Shown: one piece after another, positions 10,897 through 23,229 of the stretch | How the letters are laid out: every line of letters starts with the position of its first letter | How positions within the stretch are numbered: the first letter of the stretch is position 1 | Origin: Rosa chinensis | Taxonomy: Eukaryota > Streptophyta > Magnoliopsida > Rosales > Rosaceae | Direction: 5' to 3' | Assembly (NCBI RefSeq): GCF_002994745.2 | Contig: NC_037091.1 | Span: forward strand, 26,603,789-26,667,788 | DNA: 64,000 nt | The notes under the pieces: model-generated | Told to the model about the DNA's origin: nothing | Seen by the model: the letters and a program-made list of their open reading frames with translations, nothing else | The model's database searches: none | Translations under genes and position numbers: made by a program

Positions 10897-11990
10897 AAAG
10901 AGTACACAAATCATATGAATAAACATCAATTTTATTGATTCCTCAACAAAACCTCAACAAAACCATACAAAACTAAACTTGGGTTTCAAAACCCTAAAAC
11001 CATGAGAGGGATCACACACAAGTATATATCATTACACATCAAACAACACCATAAGCAAGAAATAAGAGAGAGAAAGAAGAGGGAAAGAGAGGAGAAATCC
11101 ATGAAAGTTAAGGCAAAGCTTGTCACTAGCTATTGCCATAACTTCATGGCTTCTCTTGCTACCCTTATGAAGCCATGGTGTATAGATGGTGGCCTAGATA
11201 CCGGAAATGTGTGTGCCTCCTCCTTGTGCACGCTTACATGTGAAGAAAGGGGGATGAATAAGTGAAGAAGAGGTGAGAAGGGAGAGATCTCCCAAATTCG
11301 GCCAAAAGGCCTAGCGTGTAGAAAAATGGGTCTTAAGCTTGTGAAATGTGTGTGCAAAGGTACTTAAATACCCCCTTGGGTTCAAGGGTCAAGATTGGAC
11401 TTGTACCCTAGATCCAATGGCTCAAAGACAAGTAGAAAATGGGTAAAATGAAAAGACTAAAACAACCTAATAAAAATGTAGAGAATTAGAAGATTAGAAA
11501 ACATTTTGGAAAATATAAAGAAAACCGGAGGGTAAAAGTGTAAGTGAGTGTGTGCCTAGTGTGAACACAAATAAATATCTCCATCCACATGTGTGATGTG
11601 TGTGAGGTGTGTGGTCCACTAATTATTATTGTTATTACATCAATTTTGAATTTGAAATTTAAATACAAAGATGTAATACAAATGGGCTTGGGTCTTCACT
11701 TGTGTGCTTCTTTGGTCTTGGGCCTTGAACTTCTTGCTATTGGACCAAGTTGTCGGTTGACCTGATGGTCAATCAGTTGACTTTTTGTCCTTTAGTCGGA
11801 GTTGACTTTTTGCTCAAATTCGCTCTTTGTTTCATCTTTTTCTTCTCTTGACCATAATTTCCTACAAATGAAGAAAACAAAGTAATACTACAAAATAATG
11901 CTTGAGTATTTGTTAATTTCAAGGTAATTAGGGCTAGAAACACATGTAAATCGCATGTGAATCAGCTCACGATGTGGAACAAGAATATCA
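10897..11990 (-). mobile_element. Unassigned LTR-like sequence, probably minus orientation
   Basis: No protein family is recognised. On the minus strand a TATA-like stretch (gggtatttaagtacc, around 11360-11376) is followed toward lower coordinates by a purine/pyrimidine-rich leader. The opposite side has four W-box cores (TTGAC) at 11757-11807. This resembles the U3-R layout of an LTR, but I could not define TG/CA ends or a target duplication. Open frames here are short and overlap on both strands. Confidence 0.35.
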
Positions 11991-14900
11991 AGAAGATGAT
12001 CTAGAGTGAAGGGTTGAAGACTACAAATCTGGCTGGGATCAATAGATCGCCAATTCTGTTTAAGTCTTTATTTTTCCAAGAGATGTAATAGGCAATTGCC
12101 ATATATTTTTGTAGTATATGCCAATGGTTAAGTCTTTCTTCAAAGTAGGCTCACCCAAAGTAAGTGTGATGTCTAGGAAGGTTCTGAGATTAGTGGTACT
12201 TAAGCGAGCCTTGCTCCACCGACATCTCTCTACTCACCTGGTCACATTTATTTTGGAATTACCGAAAGAAGTTAGACGACTACCATTGTTTTGCATTAGA
12301 TAGCATTTTGGATTAGATTTTCTTTGGTCAAAGAGACAATGATGTAACTCTGTTGGCTTATGAATAAAATTTCGAGTTCTTTTCATTATGACTCCATTTT
12401 GATTCTGAGCATATTATTTTGTGATTACGATGGCTGGGCCATCGATATTAATTCAAGGACATGGAATAGCCCAAGTTTCACTTGCCAAATGACACCTTGA
12501 TTACTGTCACAGAAATTCTCTAAGCTCTTAGGGCAAATCGTACCCTATGAATAGCCAACGGATTCCATGCGAAAACGCATGTAGAGAACGGAAATGAGTT
12601 CTTTTGCAATATCTCTAATGATTAAAGGCGCATCTTAGAGAAGTTTATGTGTCTCTCTAGCGGACTCTATGTCACTATTCGAGCTATTAATCCAATAAAA
12701 GTTATGAGAGAAGATCTCTTGGATTTAAACACATATTGGCTTTGTCACGACAGGATAGATCATCCTAGTCATGATATGATGATCCGTCTACAAAAGACTT
12801 CACATGGACATCCATTCTCTCAAGCACAACGAAGCATGAATCAAAAGTTGATTCCTGGACTAAGTGTGACTGCCGCTGCTGCCTCTGGCGTCGCCGCTAT
12901 CCACCACTAGCCTAGGGCTGGCACAGTTCCTATCCATGGCGCCATGGATGGCGTCCATCATGGTGATGCTGCAATCACCAACTTTGCTTTTAATAGCATT
13001 TCAGACGCTCAGGCCCAACCAAAATCCTCATTGGTTGCTTCTAAAGCCTCACGCTTGCTTTACAAAGCCCGTTCCTTAGGGAAATTAGGACTGAGACTGT
13101 CCTATGCAAAGGATATGAAAATACTCATTGTGTTCTTACATAGAGTCCGTGGGGATTCTGTGGATTAATTCAACCAACTCGCAGACGTTTAAATATCTCA
13201 TGATGTTGGTTGACTGGCAAACACGCTGGTCACGTGTTGTGCCATTGTCCACCTAAAAATGCTATTTATGCTACACTCCTAGCACATATCATATGACAAC
13301 GGGCTCACTCCCCGAATCATCATATTCAGTCAATTGGATTTGACATTGCTAGAGAGTTTACATCGAAGACTTTCGATGGTTATTGCATTGGGACTGATGT
13401 TGGACATCATATTCCCATGAACACACCCAAATGGTCTCGCGGAAAAGACTACGATGGTAGTCCGGACATTGGTAATGAGCACCAATTTCCTTATATCCAC
13501 TTGGGGTGTTGCAATATCGCATGCAGCAATGCTAATTCGTCTACGACCCACTGCCACTCAATCTACCTCTGCGTTACAGCTAATGACTGGGTACAAATAT
13601 CGTACTTACACATATTTGAGTGTGCCATTTATACACCAATTGCGCCGCCACAACGCTCTATGATGGGTTCTTATAGACGAATAGGCAACTACGTTGGATT
13701 TGAGACTCCAACAATCGTCCTCCACTTAATGCCCTTGCAAGGCGATCTCATTACCGCTAGATTTGTGGATTGTCACTTTGATGAGAGTCTTCCCGTCATT
13801 AGGGGGAGATAAGAACACAGATATTTAGCAGGAATGACAGGAATTGTCATGGCCTGTCCCCATTATGTCTCATCTCTATCCCTACTAAAGTGACGAGATC
13901 ACACATCTGCTGCAAATATGCCTGCAAGGAAGTACGTCCATACTAGAGGACGTAGCGCCACCCTACACGGAGGTAGGCATGGCGCCAATGCCAAAGAGAG
14001 TGGCACTCTGGCGTTACAGGCCATGGCCCCAGCTAGGATGCGTGGGAGACCCGTGGGTTCGAATGATACTTTGGTACATTCCAATCCTTTGATAATCAAG
14101 ACTCAAAATCCATCTCATGAGTATCTTCAGGGTTATGGTTATCATTGGGGGACGCCTCAACGTCAGAACCTATTCCTGAGAATATAGAGCTCTATGAAAA
14201 TAACAATAGTGTACATGAGACGTGGGATAGAAACTCCATCATAATTGATGATGTAGTCAATCATTTCATTATGCATGAGTTTTTTGAGTGCGATGATATC
14301 GAACCACGCTCCGTTGATGAATGAATGCCAACGTAGAGAGATTTGGACTAAATGAAAAGATACGATCCAGGTTAAGATGGATTCTCTAATGAAGAGGAAG
14401 GTTTTCGAGCCAGTGATGCCAACATCTCCTAACATAAAAACCTATCGACTAAATGGGTCTTCATAAGAAAGCGTGATGAGAAAAAGAGATGGAAATCTCG
14501 CCTTATGGTGCAAGACTTCTCACAAAACGCCCTGGAATCGACTACGATGAGACATATTCACTCGTAATGGATGTCATTGCACTCCACTACCCTGTCAGTT
14601 TGGTAGTTTCCGAATAACTGATCATGCAGCTTACGAATGTGGTCACTACGTATCTCTACGGAGTTCTAGATATGGAATGTGCATGAAGGTTCATAGTGGA
14701 CTTCATTTACCCAAGTCAAGTGGCTCTAGACCACGGAGCGCGTTTGTAATAAGGTTGAAACGTTCACTAAAGTGACTGCTTGATTAGGAAGGGATATGCC
14801 CGCGAGTTTCCATAACAAGTTTCGAATTCTATCACAGTTCATGTTAGACATGATCTTCGCAGGAAGCCCTTAAAGAGTTAAGGGAAACCGCTAAACACTT

Positions 14901-16015
14901 GAAATCCGAGTTTGAGATGAAGGATTTTGGGAGAACATGATTATGTCTCAGTTTGGAACCTGAGCATCGTGTTGACAGATGCTTAGGCATTTTGACAAGG
15001 TCAAGCCTTCAAGCACCCCCATGATCATCCGTAGTCTTGATCCTGAAAAGATCTTCTTCGTCCTAAGGATGATGGTGAAGATGTGCTAGAAGCGGAAGTG
15101 CCTTACATAAGTATAATAAGCGCATTATTATACTTAGCTCAATGCACAAGACTAGACATCTCATTTTCCATGAACTTGTTAGCTAAGGTATAGCTCTGCG
15201 CCAACGCAATGCCATTAGATTGGTGTAAAAGATATCTTTCAGTACTTGGAATGTATGATTGATATGGGCTTGTTCTATCCCTACAGAGAGATGATGGATT
15301 CGGACCCATCACATACCAAGAACGCCGCCAACACTGGCCTGCGTCCTCTATCCCCATCCCAAAACAATAAGTGTTTTGGAAGGTTTTGTTGATGTTGGGT
15401 ATCTCTCTGACGCACACAAAGGTCATTCCCACACTGGTTAAGTGTTCACCATGGGTAAAGACCGTGATATCTTGGAGGTCTACAAAATAGACCTTAGTCG
15501 CTATATCTTCGAACCATGCAGAGATTATTGCTCTTCACAAAGTGGTTAGTGAATGTTTATGGATTGAATCCATAATTACGCATGTTCGAATAATTGTGGT
15601 TTGAAGTCTACCACAGATGAGCCTGCAAGCATTTAGGATAATGTTACTTGTTTTGAACAAATGAAGTAGGGCTACATCAAAAGTGACAACACCAAGCATA
15701 ATCAGCAACAGCAAACTCTCCTAAAGATCAAAGCGAACTAGGTTCGATCTAAGGACAGTATGGCAGACCTGCTCACTAAGTCATTGCCTAAATTCCACTT
15801 TCGAGAAACATGTTGGCAGCATCGTTTGCGGAAGATATCCGAACTCCCATGACTGTTGTCATCATGGGGAGATGTAGACATTAGGGGGAGAAGTCTACAT
15901 GTATGGTCTCGAAACATGAAGGATGTGTTGTGCTCTTTTTTCCATTCGACCGAGGTTATTTTTGTCCCACTGGGTTTTTGTTACTTGGCAAAGTTTTTAG
16001 CTAGGCAAGAGGGAG
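11990..16015 (+). pseudogene. Decayed Ty1/copia gag-pol polyprotein
   Basis: Pieces of a copia polyprotein appear in the right order on the plus strand, broken by many stops and frameshifts. A protease/GAG-pre-integrase region lies at about 12430-12830 (HDRIDHPSHDMMIRLQKTS resembles the pre-integrase zinc region). An integrase core is at about 13180-13830 (REFTSKTFDG-like, then LIRLRPTATQ). Reverse transcriptase is at about 14440-14960 (KWVFIRKRDEK) and an RNase H tail at about 15430-15840 (MADLLTKSLPKFHFRETCW). A purine tract (gggggagaa, gaggga) precedes the LTR at 16016. No frame is long enough to act. A related relic lies in minus orientation at 50846-61761. Confidence 0.82.
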
Positions 16016-16239
16016 TGTTCAAGTAAATCCCTATTTGTGTGTCTGACCCAAACTCTAGGTTACTTGACCTAGTGGTAATAGGGTTTAATTAGAAGAATCT
16101 AGATATTCATATTCAATGTATGATTACCTTTCCTTGTATGATTCTGATTCTATGCATTGTAATCCTCTATATAAAGAGGATCCCTATAATTAATGAGAAT
16201 ACACAGCGATTTTCTCTCAATTCCCGTTTCTCTAAAACA
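16016..16239 (+). mobile_element. Copia 3' LTR
   Basis: About 224 bp beginning tgttcaagtaaat after a purine-rich gagggag and ending taaaaca. It has a TATA box in cctctatataaagagg at about 16165-16180. No matching 5' LTR is visible upstream of the copia remnant, so the element is truncated. Confidence 0.7.
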
Positions 16240-16602
16240 AAATGGTTATTATTGTAAACTAAAATAATACAAAACATAAAATTGAGGAAGTGGATGAGAA
16301 AAAATTCTTATGTTCTCCTCATTTCAATAATAACACGTGCATTGTACATAGATGAGGCTAGTAGTAATAATAAGGGACTGTTCTTCATTAAATCCTATAG
16401 TCCCGTAATAAAAATTTGTAAGTTTAAAATTTTTGAAAAATCTCATTAAAAAGTGACAACTTGAAGAATGCCAACCATATCCTACAAGTTGCATCATCAC
16501 GTGGCGTGATTTTTGTAAAAGCAAGTTATGAGATAAATGCATAAGTTTCACAAGCCTACTGACCAATGGCAATAGCAAGGTAACAAAGTGTCAACTTGTC
16601 CA
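16240..16602. other. Intergenic AT-rich DNA, nothing recognised
   Basis: Sequence between the copia LTR and the next solo LTR. There is no coding frame, repeat or terminal signal that I can support. Confidence 0.4.
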
Positions 16603-19555
16603 TGACAGGACCCGCCCCGAAATTTCACCCTAAAATCGAGGTAGCCCTGCAGGGCTCACTTATAAAGAAGATTTTATCGACAATTCAGCAGAACCTTCCT
16701 TAAAAGTGGACAACCCAAAACCTGTAAAAAAAACACATTTCACTTCTAACAAATCAACCTTATTCTCATGGAGCCACCCTGCTCCCCAAATCCAACAACT
16801 TGGAGTTCACACAACTTGGAGTTCCGAGATACTTACCTGCCGGCTAAACTAAAATAAATTGGTGACCGACCCGGTTCGTCATCCATCGAGAACCGGCCAA
16901 CTACTCTGTAGTCCTTGTGATTACAAGTAGCGAAAGTGTCCATTTCCTGGCCCTGAGTCTCCTATGACTGGGTTCACTGTCGGTACTCACCCTTCCTCGA
17001 CAAACATAGGAGCACAGCCCCCTCCAGAGGTTCACGGTTATCAACACCATGGGATCCCTAGGAATCTATGCGTCTAGGTCCCATTCACTTTCAGGTCACA
17101 AGTACAAATATACAAAGGGTACAGTATCTCAACATGCAAGTCTAGCCTCGGTTTTCGCAATCAACAATTATCAGTTATGGAAACATAGGTATCACGAGGC
17201 ATCGACTAATGAACAACCAAAAATGTACTTGCAGGCAACATACTGTTATACTAGAGCATTCTACATATATGGAAACGCCTCTAACAAGGAACGGACAGCT
17301 CACCTTACCTGGAATTGAAGTGCTCGTCCACATTCGGGTTTGTTCCCAACTTTCGATCATTTGTCCAAATCCATGTGCACACACTCGAGTCCTTTGAGAT
17401 AAAATTAAATCAATGAGTACATTGACTACACTATAACTCAATTAACTGAGCAACCAAAGCATTTATTTAACTTCATTGAAGTCCATAGAATTTTCCTTTA
17501 GTCGTTAAAACCTATTACCCATTCCCAAATAATCCAAATGATGTAGCATTTAAATCATTTAGGATATGGTGATCAAACTTAACACTTGTGTCCATTAAGC
17601 ATAGTTCGGATCAACTCATTTAACCTTTCTTTGTTTAGCATTCTGTCGATAAGGAAAACAAAGGATAATTTACCATTCCCAAATGATTTTGTTTACTAAA
17701 TATGTTCATTCCGGGATATGATAACTAAGAGAATACTTTAATTGTATTTGTTTCATTAACTTTAATAGAATAACTTAATCATATGGAATCCACCATTTCT
17801 TTACCAACAAATTCTCAATATTAACATCAATCACAACATTTAGTTTACGTCGTAAAATTGATCCAATCTCAATTACCAAACTGTTTAAGCATTTAACCCA
17901 AAATAAAAAGTCACCTCAATTCAACCTCCATTCTATCCCATTTTCCAATCATCTTACAACATGCTTAACTAAACCATATTTCACATACTTTGTAAAACCA
18001 TAACTTCGATCAGTACAACCAGTTCGTGTCCAAACAGATCCAAAATACAATCCCATACCGTTCTTCTTTCCAGACTAGCAGTCTATTTAACATGGCTGTA
18101 CTTTACCACCATCAACCATTGAACCTTTAGCAGAAAAACAATACGTTCCATATTCAACACTTAACCAATTCACAACCAAAACTGAGTTCGAAGTCCATAC
18201 CCTTTTATCGATATCAATTGAATTGACCCAACAGTTTCTCTCCTTTCTCCAAAACTTCCCAGAATGCAGAAATCCACCAAATCCTCACATAATCGAAATA
18301 AACGACAGAATCATGATCTTTAATCCAATTCAAGACAAAAGCCTTAACCAAGATAAACTTGACAAAAATCCAGCTTACCAGACCAAAGAAGTGACTTGGT
18401 GGCGCTCACGGCGGCGCTGGGTAGCTCAAGCGCAATCGCCGGAGCGTATGAAGCCTCTAGTCGAAATCGGAGGTTGGTATCTAGGGAACAGGTGGGTAGT
18501 GAGGCACTGATTCCATTTATAGAGGTAGTTTAGCTCGATTTGGACTGGAGGTTGGAGAACGAAGGCATGCAGAGCTAGCTACGAGTTTCGGTGTCCTCAT
18601 ACGGCGTTTCCCAGCGTCGGAGATTGAGGCTGCGGTTCGGGTTTTTCTCTCTAGAGCCTGGTGCTTCGATTTATGGTAGTAAAGGTTACAATTGATGGCT
18701 GGAAATTAGAGGACTAGGGGAGGCAGCAGCGTCGCGGCTTTGGTGGTCGTGGGTGGAGGCCCAAGTTGATGCATGGCGGTGCTGGGCTTGGGCTTTGATC
18801 AAAATTGGGGGCTGGTTTGAAGGATGGTAGGGGTGATGTAAGGTGGTGACGGGAAGTTGGGTTTCCTGGCAATGGCAGAGAGAAGGAAAGCGGAAGAGAG
18901 AGGTCGGGGTCGATGCATGGCTTCGATTTCTCTTGGGTTTGGGTCGCATTTTGGTGTTGCGTTGATGGGTGGTGGCGGTGACAAGAGGTGATGGCCGGAG
19001 ATGATGTTCTCCGGTGGTTACAGAGGGAAGAAGAAGAGATAGGGAGCGAGAGAGAGAGAGAGAGAGAGAAACGCGGCTGTGAGGGAGAAAGGAAGAAAAA
19101 ATGAGGTTAGGTTTTTCACAATTTCCTGTTTATACTAATGTGCGCGAAATATTCATTTTTCCCTTGCGACGAATTATGCAACCCTCTAGCTAATTGCTTT
19201 CAGTTTGAGGCTCATAACTTTTCTTTTATTCGTTTTTCGACGGAACTTCCTTAGTTAATTCTCGACTTCGTTCTTGGCCCAAAACTCAATCTCGTAAAAA
19301 CTCAAAATCCAAAATTTTGTTACAACTTAATTTATCTTCTTCGAAACATCAGTAAACGATCGCCTCACTAACTACTATAACCTTCTAGGCCCAAATGAAA
19401 GAATCTCGGCCCAAACCTTAAATCATAAGGCCCACTAGGTGGTCTTGACACCAAAACAATCTCCGAAATTGATTTCTTCACTTAAATTACCTTGCGAAAG
19501 TCTTATTGGCGAGAAATTACTTTTGGAAATTAACTAAAATTTTCAGGGGCTCACA
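16603..19555 (-). mobile_element. Solo Ty3-type LTR, minus orientation
   Basis: The plus strand runs from tgacaggacccgcccc to aggggctcaca, giving TG...CA ends over 2953 bp. On the minus strand it starts TGTGAGCCCC. The left part is homologous to the left end of 56573-59310 (shared gcaacccaaaacctgta and ggagccaccctgctcc), and the right part carries a GA microsatellite (about 19047-19069). No five-base duplication is present (left gtcca, right aggtt), so it may come from recombination between two insertions or have a rearranged end. There is no internal coding region. Confidence 0.65.
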
Positions 19556-19580
19556 AGGTTGATGCATAAATATGAGGCTA

Positions 19581-20130
19581 CACTATGCCAATAATAGCAT
19601 CAGACAACTGCAAAATTTTTAACTGTCGTCTGATACTTTGGGAATTATTCTGTTGTCCCAATTTTTGAATCAGACAACAGTTGTTACATTGCTGTTGTGC
19701 AATTGTAAATCAGACCATTATTATTTTTTGAAGTTGATTGAATCAATCAGTTCAGAGAATAATTATTACATTGATGTTGTAAAAGATTGATTAACACAAT
19801 GGTTGAGAAAAGATGTCTGATTTTTTTTAATCACACAACAGTTATTACTTCTCTATTGTTCAATTTTTATTTAAACAATGGTGAGATTTTGATGTTGTCT
19901 GAGTAATTTAATTCAGACAATAGTTTTTTTGTGTCTATAGTGTGATTATTCATATAATACTAGTATTTGATGTTGTCTGACTATATATTCAAACAATAGT
20001 TTTTTTGTATCTGTTGTGCAATTATTATTCATATAATGTTAGTATTTGGTGTTGTCTAACTATATATTCAAACAACAATTTTTCTATGTATGTTGTGCAA
20101 CTCTCCTTCAGACAATGGCTGTGTGTTTCT
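19581..20130. mobile_element. CACTA-like terminus with subterminal repeats
   Basis: It begins cactatgccaataatagcat and then atcagacaac, parallel to the end of the element at 4176 (CACTA...atcagacgac). Inverted copies of cagacaac and gttgtctg, together with gttgtgcaa, recur to about 20120, including two tandem units of roughly 80 bp around 19940-20100. The opposite end was not found, so the element is truncated or its partner end has diverged. Confidence 0.55.
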
Positions 20131-21387
20131 GTTGTATAAGTTTTATGACTTGATAAATGCTGCTGCCCTAATTGACTTTCAGCACTCAGCCAAAATTCAA
20201 TTTTTCTACTCCCTCTATTTCGGCTTCTGCTGTCCTAATTAAATTAATGAGTTGCCCTATTTAATGGGAAAAGCCCTAGCAGCCTTCCTAATTTTTTTCT
20301 CCCTCTCTCACTCTTCCTTAGCCCGAGCCTCACTCCACTTCCCGCCTCTATCGCTGCAACTCCAACGCCAGCCTCCGGTTGTTGGCGTTCGTCACCACCA
20401 CCACCAAACCGTACCACAGGGGTTGAAGATGAAGAACAAACCCCGGCCCACTGTCACCGAACAACGGTTCTTCACCGCATGGACGTGGAGAAAGCCGCAA
20501 CACTAGGGTCCATGTTCCCCGATTTTGATCCCTTTCTTTAGCCTACCGCTGCCACCAACAAGCACAAACTATTCACTCGTCCAAACCCGTAGCCCCGTCG
20601 CCGGCAATTGATGTCGAAGATTGATTGCATTATCCTTACCGCCTCGTCGCCGGTTCATTCTTTTAGTTTTGGTAAGGTTGATTTCATTATCCCATTCGTT
20701 AATTGGCCCTTCAATTTTGGTGCAGTGTTTGATGTTTGGGATATTGGAGTAATTTTTAGGTTTTTACTTGGAGACCGCACAGTGTTGAAGGCTTGAAGTA
20801 GGTAGCTTGATGGTTGATGGAGATGAAGAAGGTAAGGGCCTGTGTTTAGAATTAATGGTGTAGTGGAGCTTAACTGTGAGGTTTTCAGCAGTTTGGAGGT
20901 ATAGAATTTAGAATTAGGAGATGACAAAGTGGTAAGGGCCTGGGTTTACTTGACAACATTCTGTTGGATCTTTGGTTTTGTTTCATTATTCGTGGGTTGG
21001 GTGATAAGGGTTTGTTTGTTTATCAATCAACTCATTGAGGGTTATTGGGTAGTTTTCTCCATTTGTGTTTGAGCTATGGCTAATTGTAAAGTATCGCAAT
21101 TTGTCCTATCTATGATGAACTATCGATGTTTGATTTAGATTTATCTATAGTTTTAGTCGAATTTGTTGTTAAACTGTATATGACTTCCTTGAAAGAAAAT
21201 GGAACATCAGGGAATTACCTAGATACCAAATGATAGTTTCTAGTTGTGTGATTATTGGAACGACATTAATCTTGGTTTGGTTATCTGATTGTGAGGGATC
21301 TTTCTCGTTTCCCCATAAAAAGGCTTTCAAGAAAATCTCTTTGAGCATTGAGCTTTTGTTTTTGGGTTTCTGTAACCAGAAACATAC

Positions 21388-21423
<36 letters not shown>

Positions 21424-21677
21424 CTTCTTGGCCTTTTGTTCTTGAGATGTCATTCTTTGTTAACTTATCCAAATTCATTGACTTGGTGAATGAGCTTTTT
21501 AAAGCTTTTCCCTTTTACGGGTTTTGATATGTGTCTTATTTTACTATAATATAGAAGCTGAATTCATTCCATTTTGTAGAAAGATGAAAGCTGAATTCAT
21601 TCCATTTTGTAGATTGGATTTACTCTACAAATTGATCCAGATTAGATTTTTACTTTGGGAGTAAGTTTTACTTTGGT
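20131..21677 (+). other. Leader-like sequence of uncertain origin
   Basis: Pyrimidine-rich then coding-like DNA (20220-20520) followed by intron-like T-rich sequence. It looks like a captured 5' region of a plant gene, possibly the Raf-like kinase whose exon follows at 21678. A TA/CA microsatellite lies at 21388-21423, and a 30 bp direct duplication (gaattcattccattttgtag) lies around 21560-21612. An 84-residue frame at 20252-20506 has a hydrophobic start but no recognisable family. Confidence 0.3.
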
Positions 21678-21779
21678 GATGAGTTCAGATTGGATTCCAA
21701 ATGGCTGATTGATCCTAAGCATCTCTTTGTTGGGCCAAGAATTGGAGAGGGAGCTCATGATGCCAAAGCGTATGAGCGA
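21678..21779 (+). pseudogene. Raf-like Ser/Thr kinase (ATN1/HT1-type) exon fragment
   Basis: In frame from 21678 the sequence encodes DEFRLDSKWLIDPKHLFVGP followed by RIGEGAH. This matches the conserved N terminus of plant Raf-like MAPKKK-type kinases such as ATN1, where it leads into the glycine-rich ATP-binding loop (GEGA). The loop is damaged: GEGAH is followed by an extra residue and a changed AKAYERK. The exon ends at a GT donor (gaaa|gtaagt, 21780). No downstream kinase exons follow, so this is a single captured exon, probably brought in with the CACTA-like end at 19581. Confidence 0.72.
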
Positions 21780-23229
21780 AAGTAAGTTTTGTAGGTTTAC
21801 TTAAAATTTCTGGTTTTTGCATTTAAATTATTGGTGTGTTTCAGTGAAAAGTATGGTTTTCTTGATTTCTGGGTATAGCATGTACTAGTAGTAAAGTTGC
21901 TAATAACATTTTGTATTTTTGTAGACATGTTTAAGGATATTTTAAGCATGGCTTTTCAGCGTAGTAGGTGTACTTGTAAAATTGGTACAAGTGATAAGCA
22001 TGCTTAAAGTCATAGAAGCATGTAAATGTATATCAAGTGTGATATATTGTAGGCATGCTTAGAAGTAGTAAAAGCATGGCACTAGCTCAAATTGAAAGAG
22101 CGTGTATTGAGATATAGTTACTTATCTTATGCCGATGGAAGTGGGTTTGAATTGAAATCAATGTAAGTACCCAAATTATGTTGGAGTTGTTCCAAGCATG
22201 ACGCTCCATTGCTCCAGTGGAGTTCCTTAGTAGAAAGGTGATGATTTTGCTAATTGGAGAGGTGATCGGTGATTATGTCTCCTTGAAACAAAATAGGTGA
22301 TTAGTACATGAATATGTAAAATTATCACTAGTATCTTGCATATATACTTTGATAAAATGGACAAAGTAATATACTAAACTTTTTGAATATATGTATCAAT
22401 GAGTATGTATGGACTGCTCGTAGATGCTAATGGTTGATGACAAGCCAAATTAATCTTGTTGTGACATTGTTAACATGTGATACCCCAATTATGAAAAGCT
22501 TTGCAGTGAACATAGTGGGTTTAGCGTGATCATGTCATGGGTCATATATGCCTAGCTTATATGTCCACTTGAATATGATATCAATTATGAGCCAAAATGT
22601 AGCTTTGTAACAAGTATAGGCAGAGAGAATATATTGGTCGCAGGCCCTTGAAACATGTTGTGGCCATAATATAAAGGAAATATATGGTACAACCAATAAA
22701 TTGACTAGGAGCATGGGAGACTAGTAAAGAACACATGTCAATGTAAAATTATGCATGTTAGTAGGTGTTGTGCAGTTCATATGATTCATGTCAATTTGTC
22801 AAGCAAGCTGTTGTAATGTATGTGTATATATAAATGCACATATGCACGAGTGAGAAGCTAGTAGCAATGCACTAGAGACAAACACAAGGCTCATAATATA
22901 ACTCTTATGCATGGTTTTGAGCTAAGAGAGATCAAGGCATATATGAATGATATATGGATGATTACGGGCATTGCAATTTAATTATGCTTCTGATTTCAGC
23001 ATATCGTGATGTGCAGCGACATAGGTATTTGTGGCAAGTGCACACGAAGACCAAGTGTCAAGTATATATGATACTATTAGTAGATGGCAAGATTAGAACT
23101 CATGCCCAACCTCCCAAATAAGCTTGTGGTGCTTATATATATAAGGATCAGATAAGTTAAGAAAGACTTAGCTTATTGATCATTTTGACCGATGATAGAG
23201 GCTCGATGCTCAGGGCCTGAAGGCATAAT
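21780..23229. other. AT-rich DNA, no gene recognised
   Basis: There is no convincing coding frame. Short motifs such as agcatgctt/aagcatg recur at 21950-22080. It may be intron or 3' flank of the captured kinase fragment, or decayed transposon DNA. Confidence 0.35.

Noticed and set aside
16530..19570. tgcataa on both sides of the LTR at 16603-19555 as a target duplication
   Set aside because: The two copies are not adjacent to the LTR ends and differ in context, so this is likely chance.
20252..20506. 84-residue frame with a hydrophobic N terminus, possible secreted peptide
   Set aside because: No family resemblance, low-complexity His-rich middle, and it lies in leader-like DNA beside a CACTA-like end.
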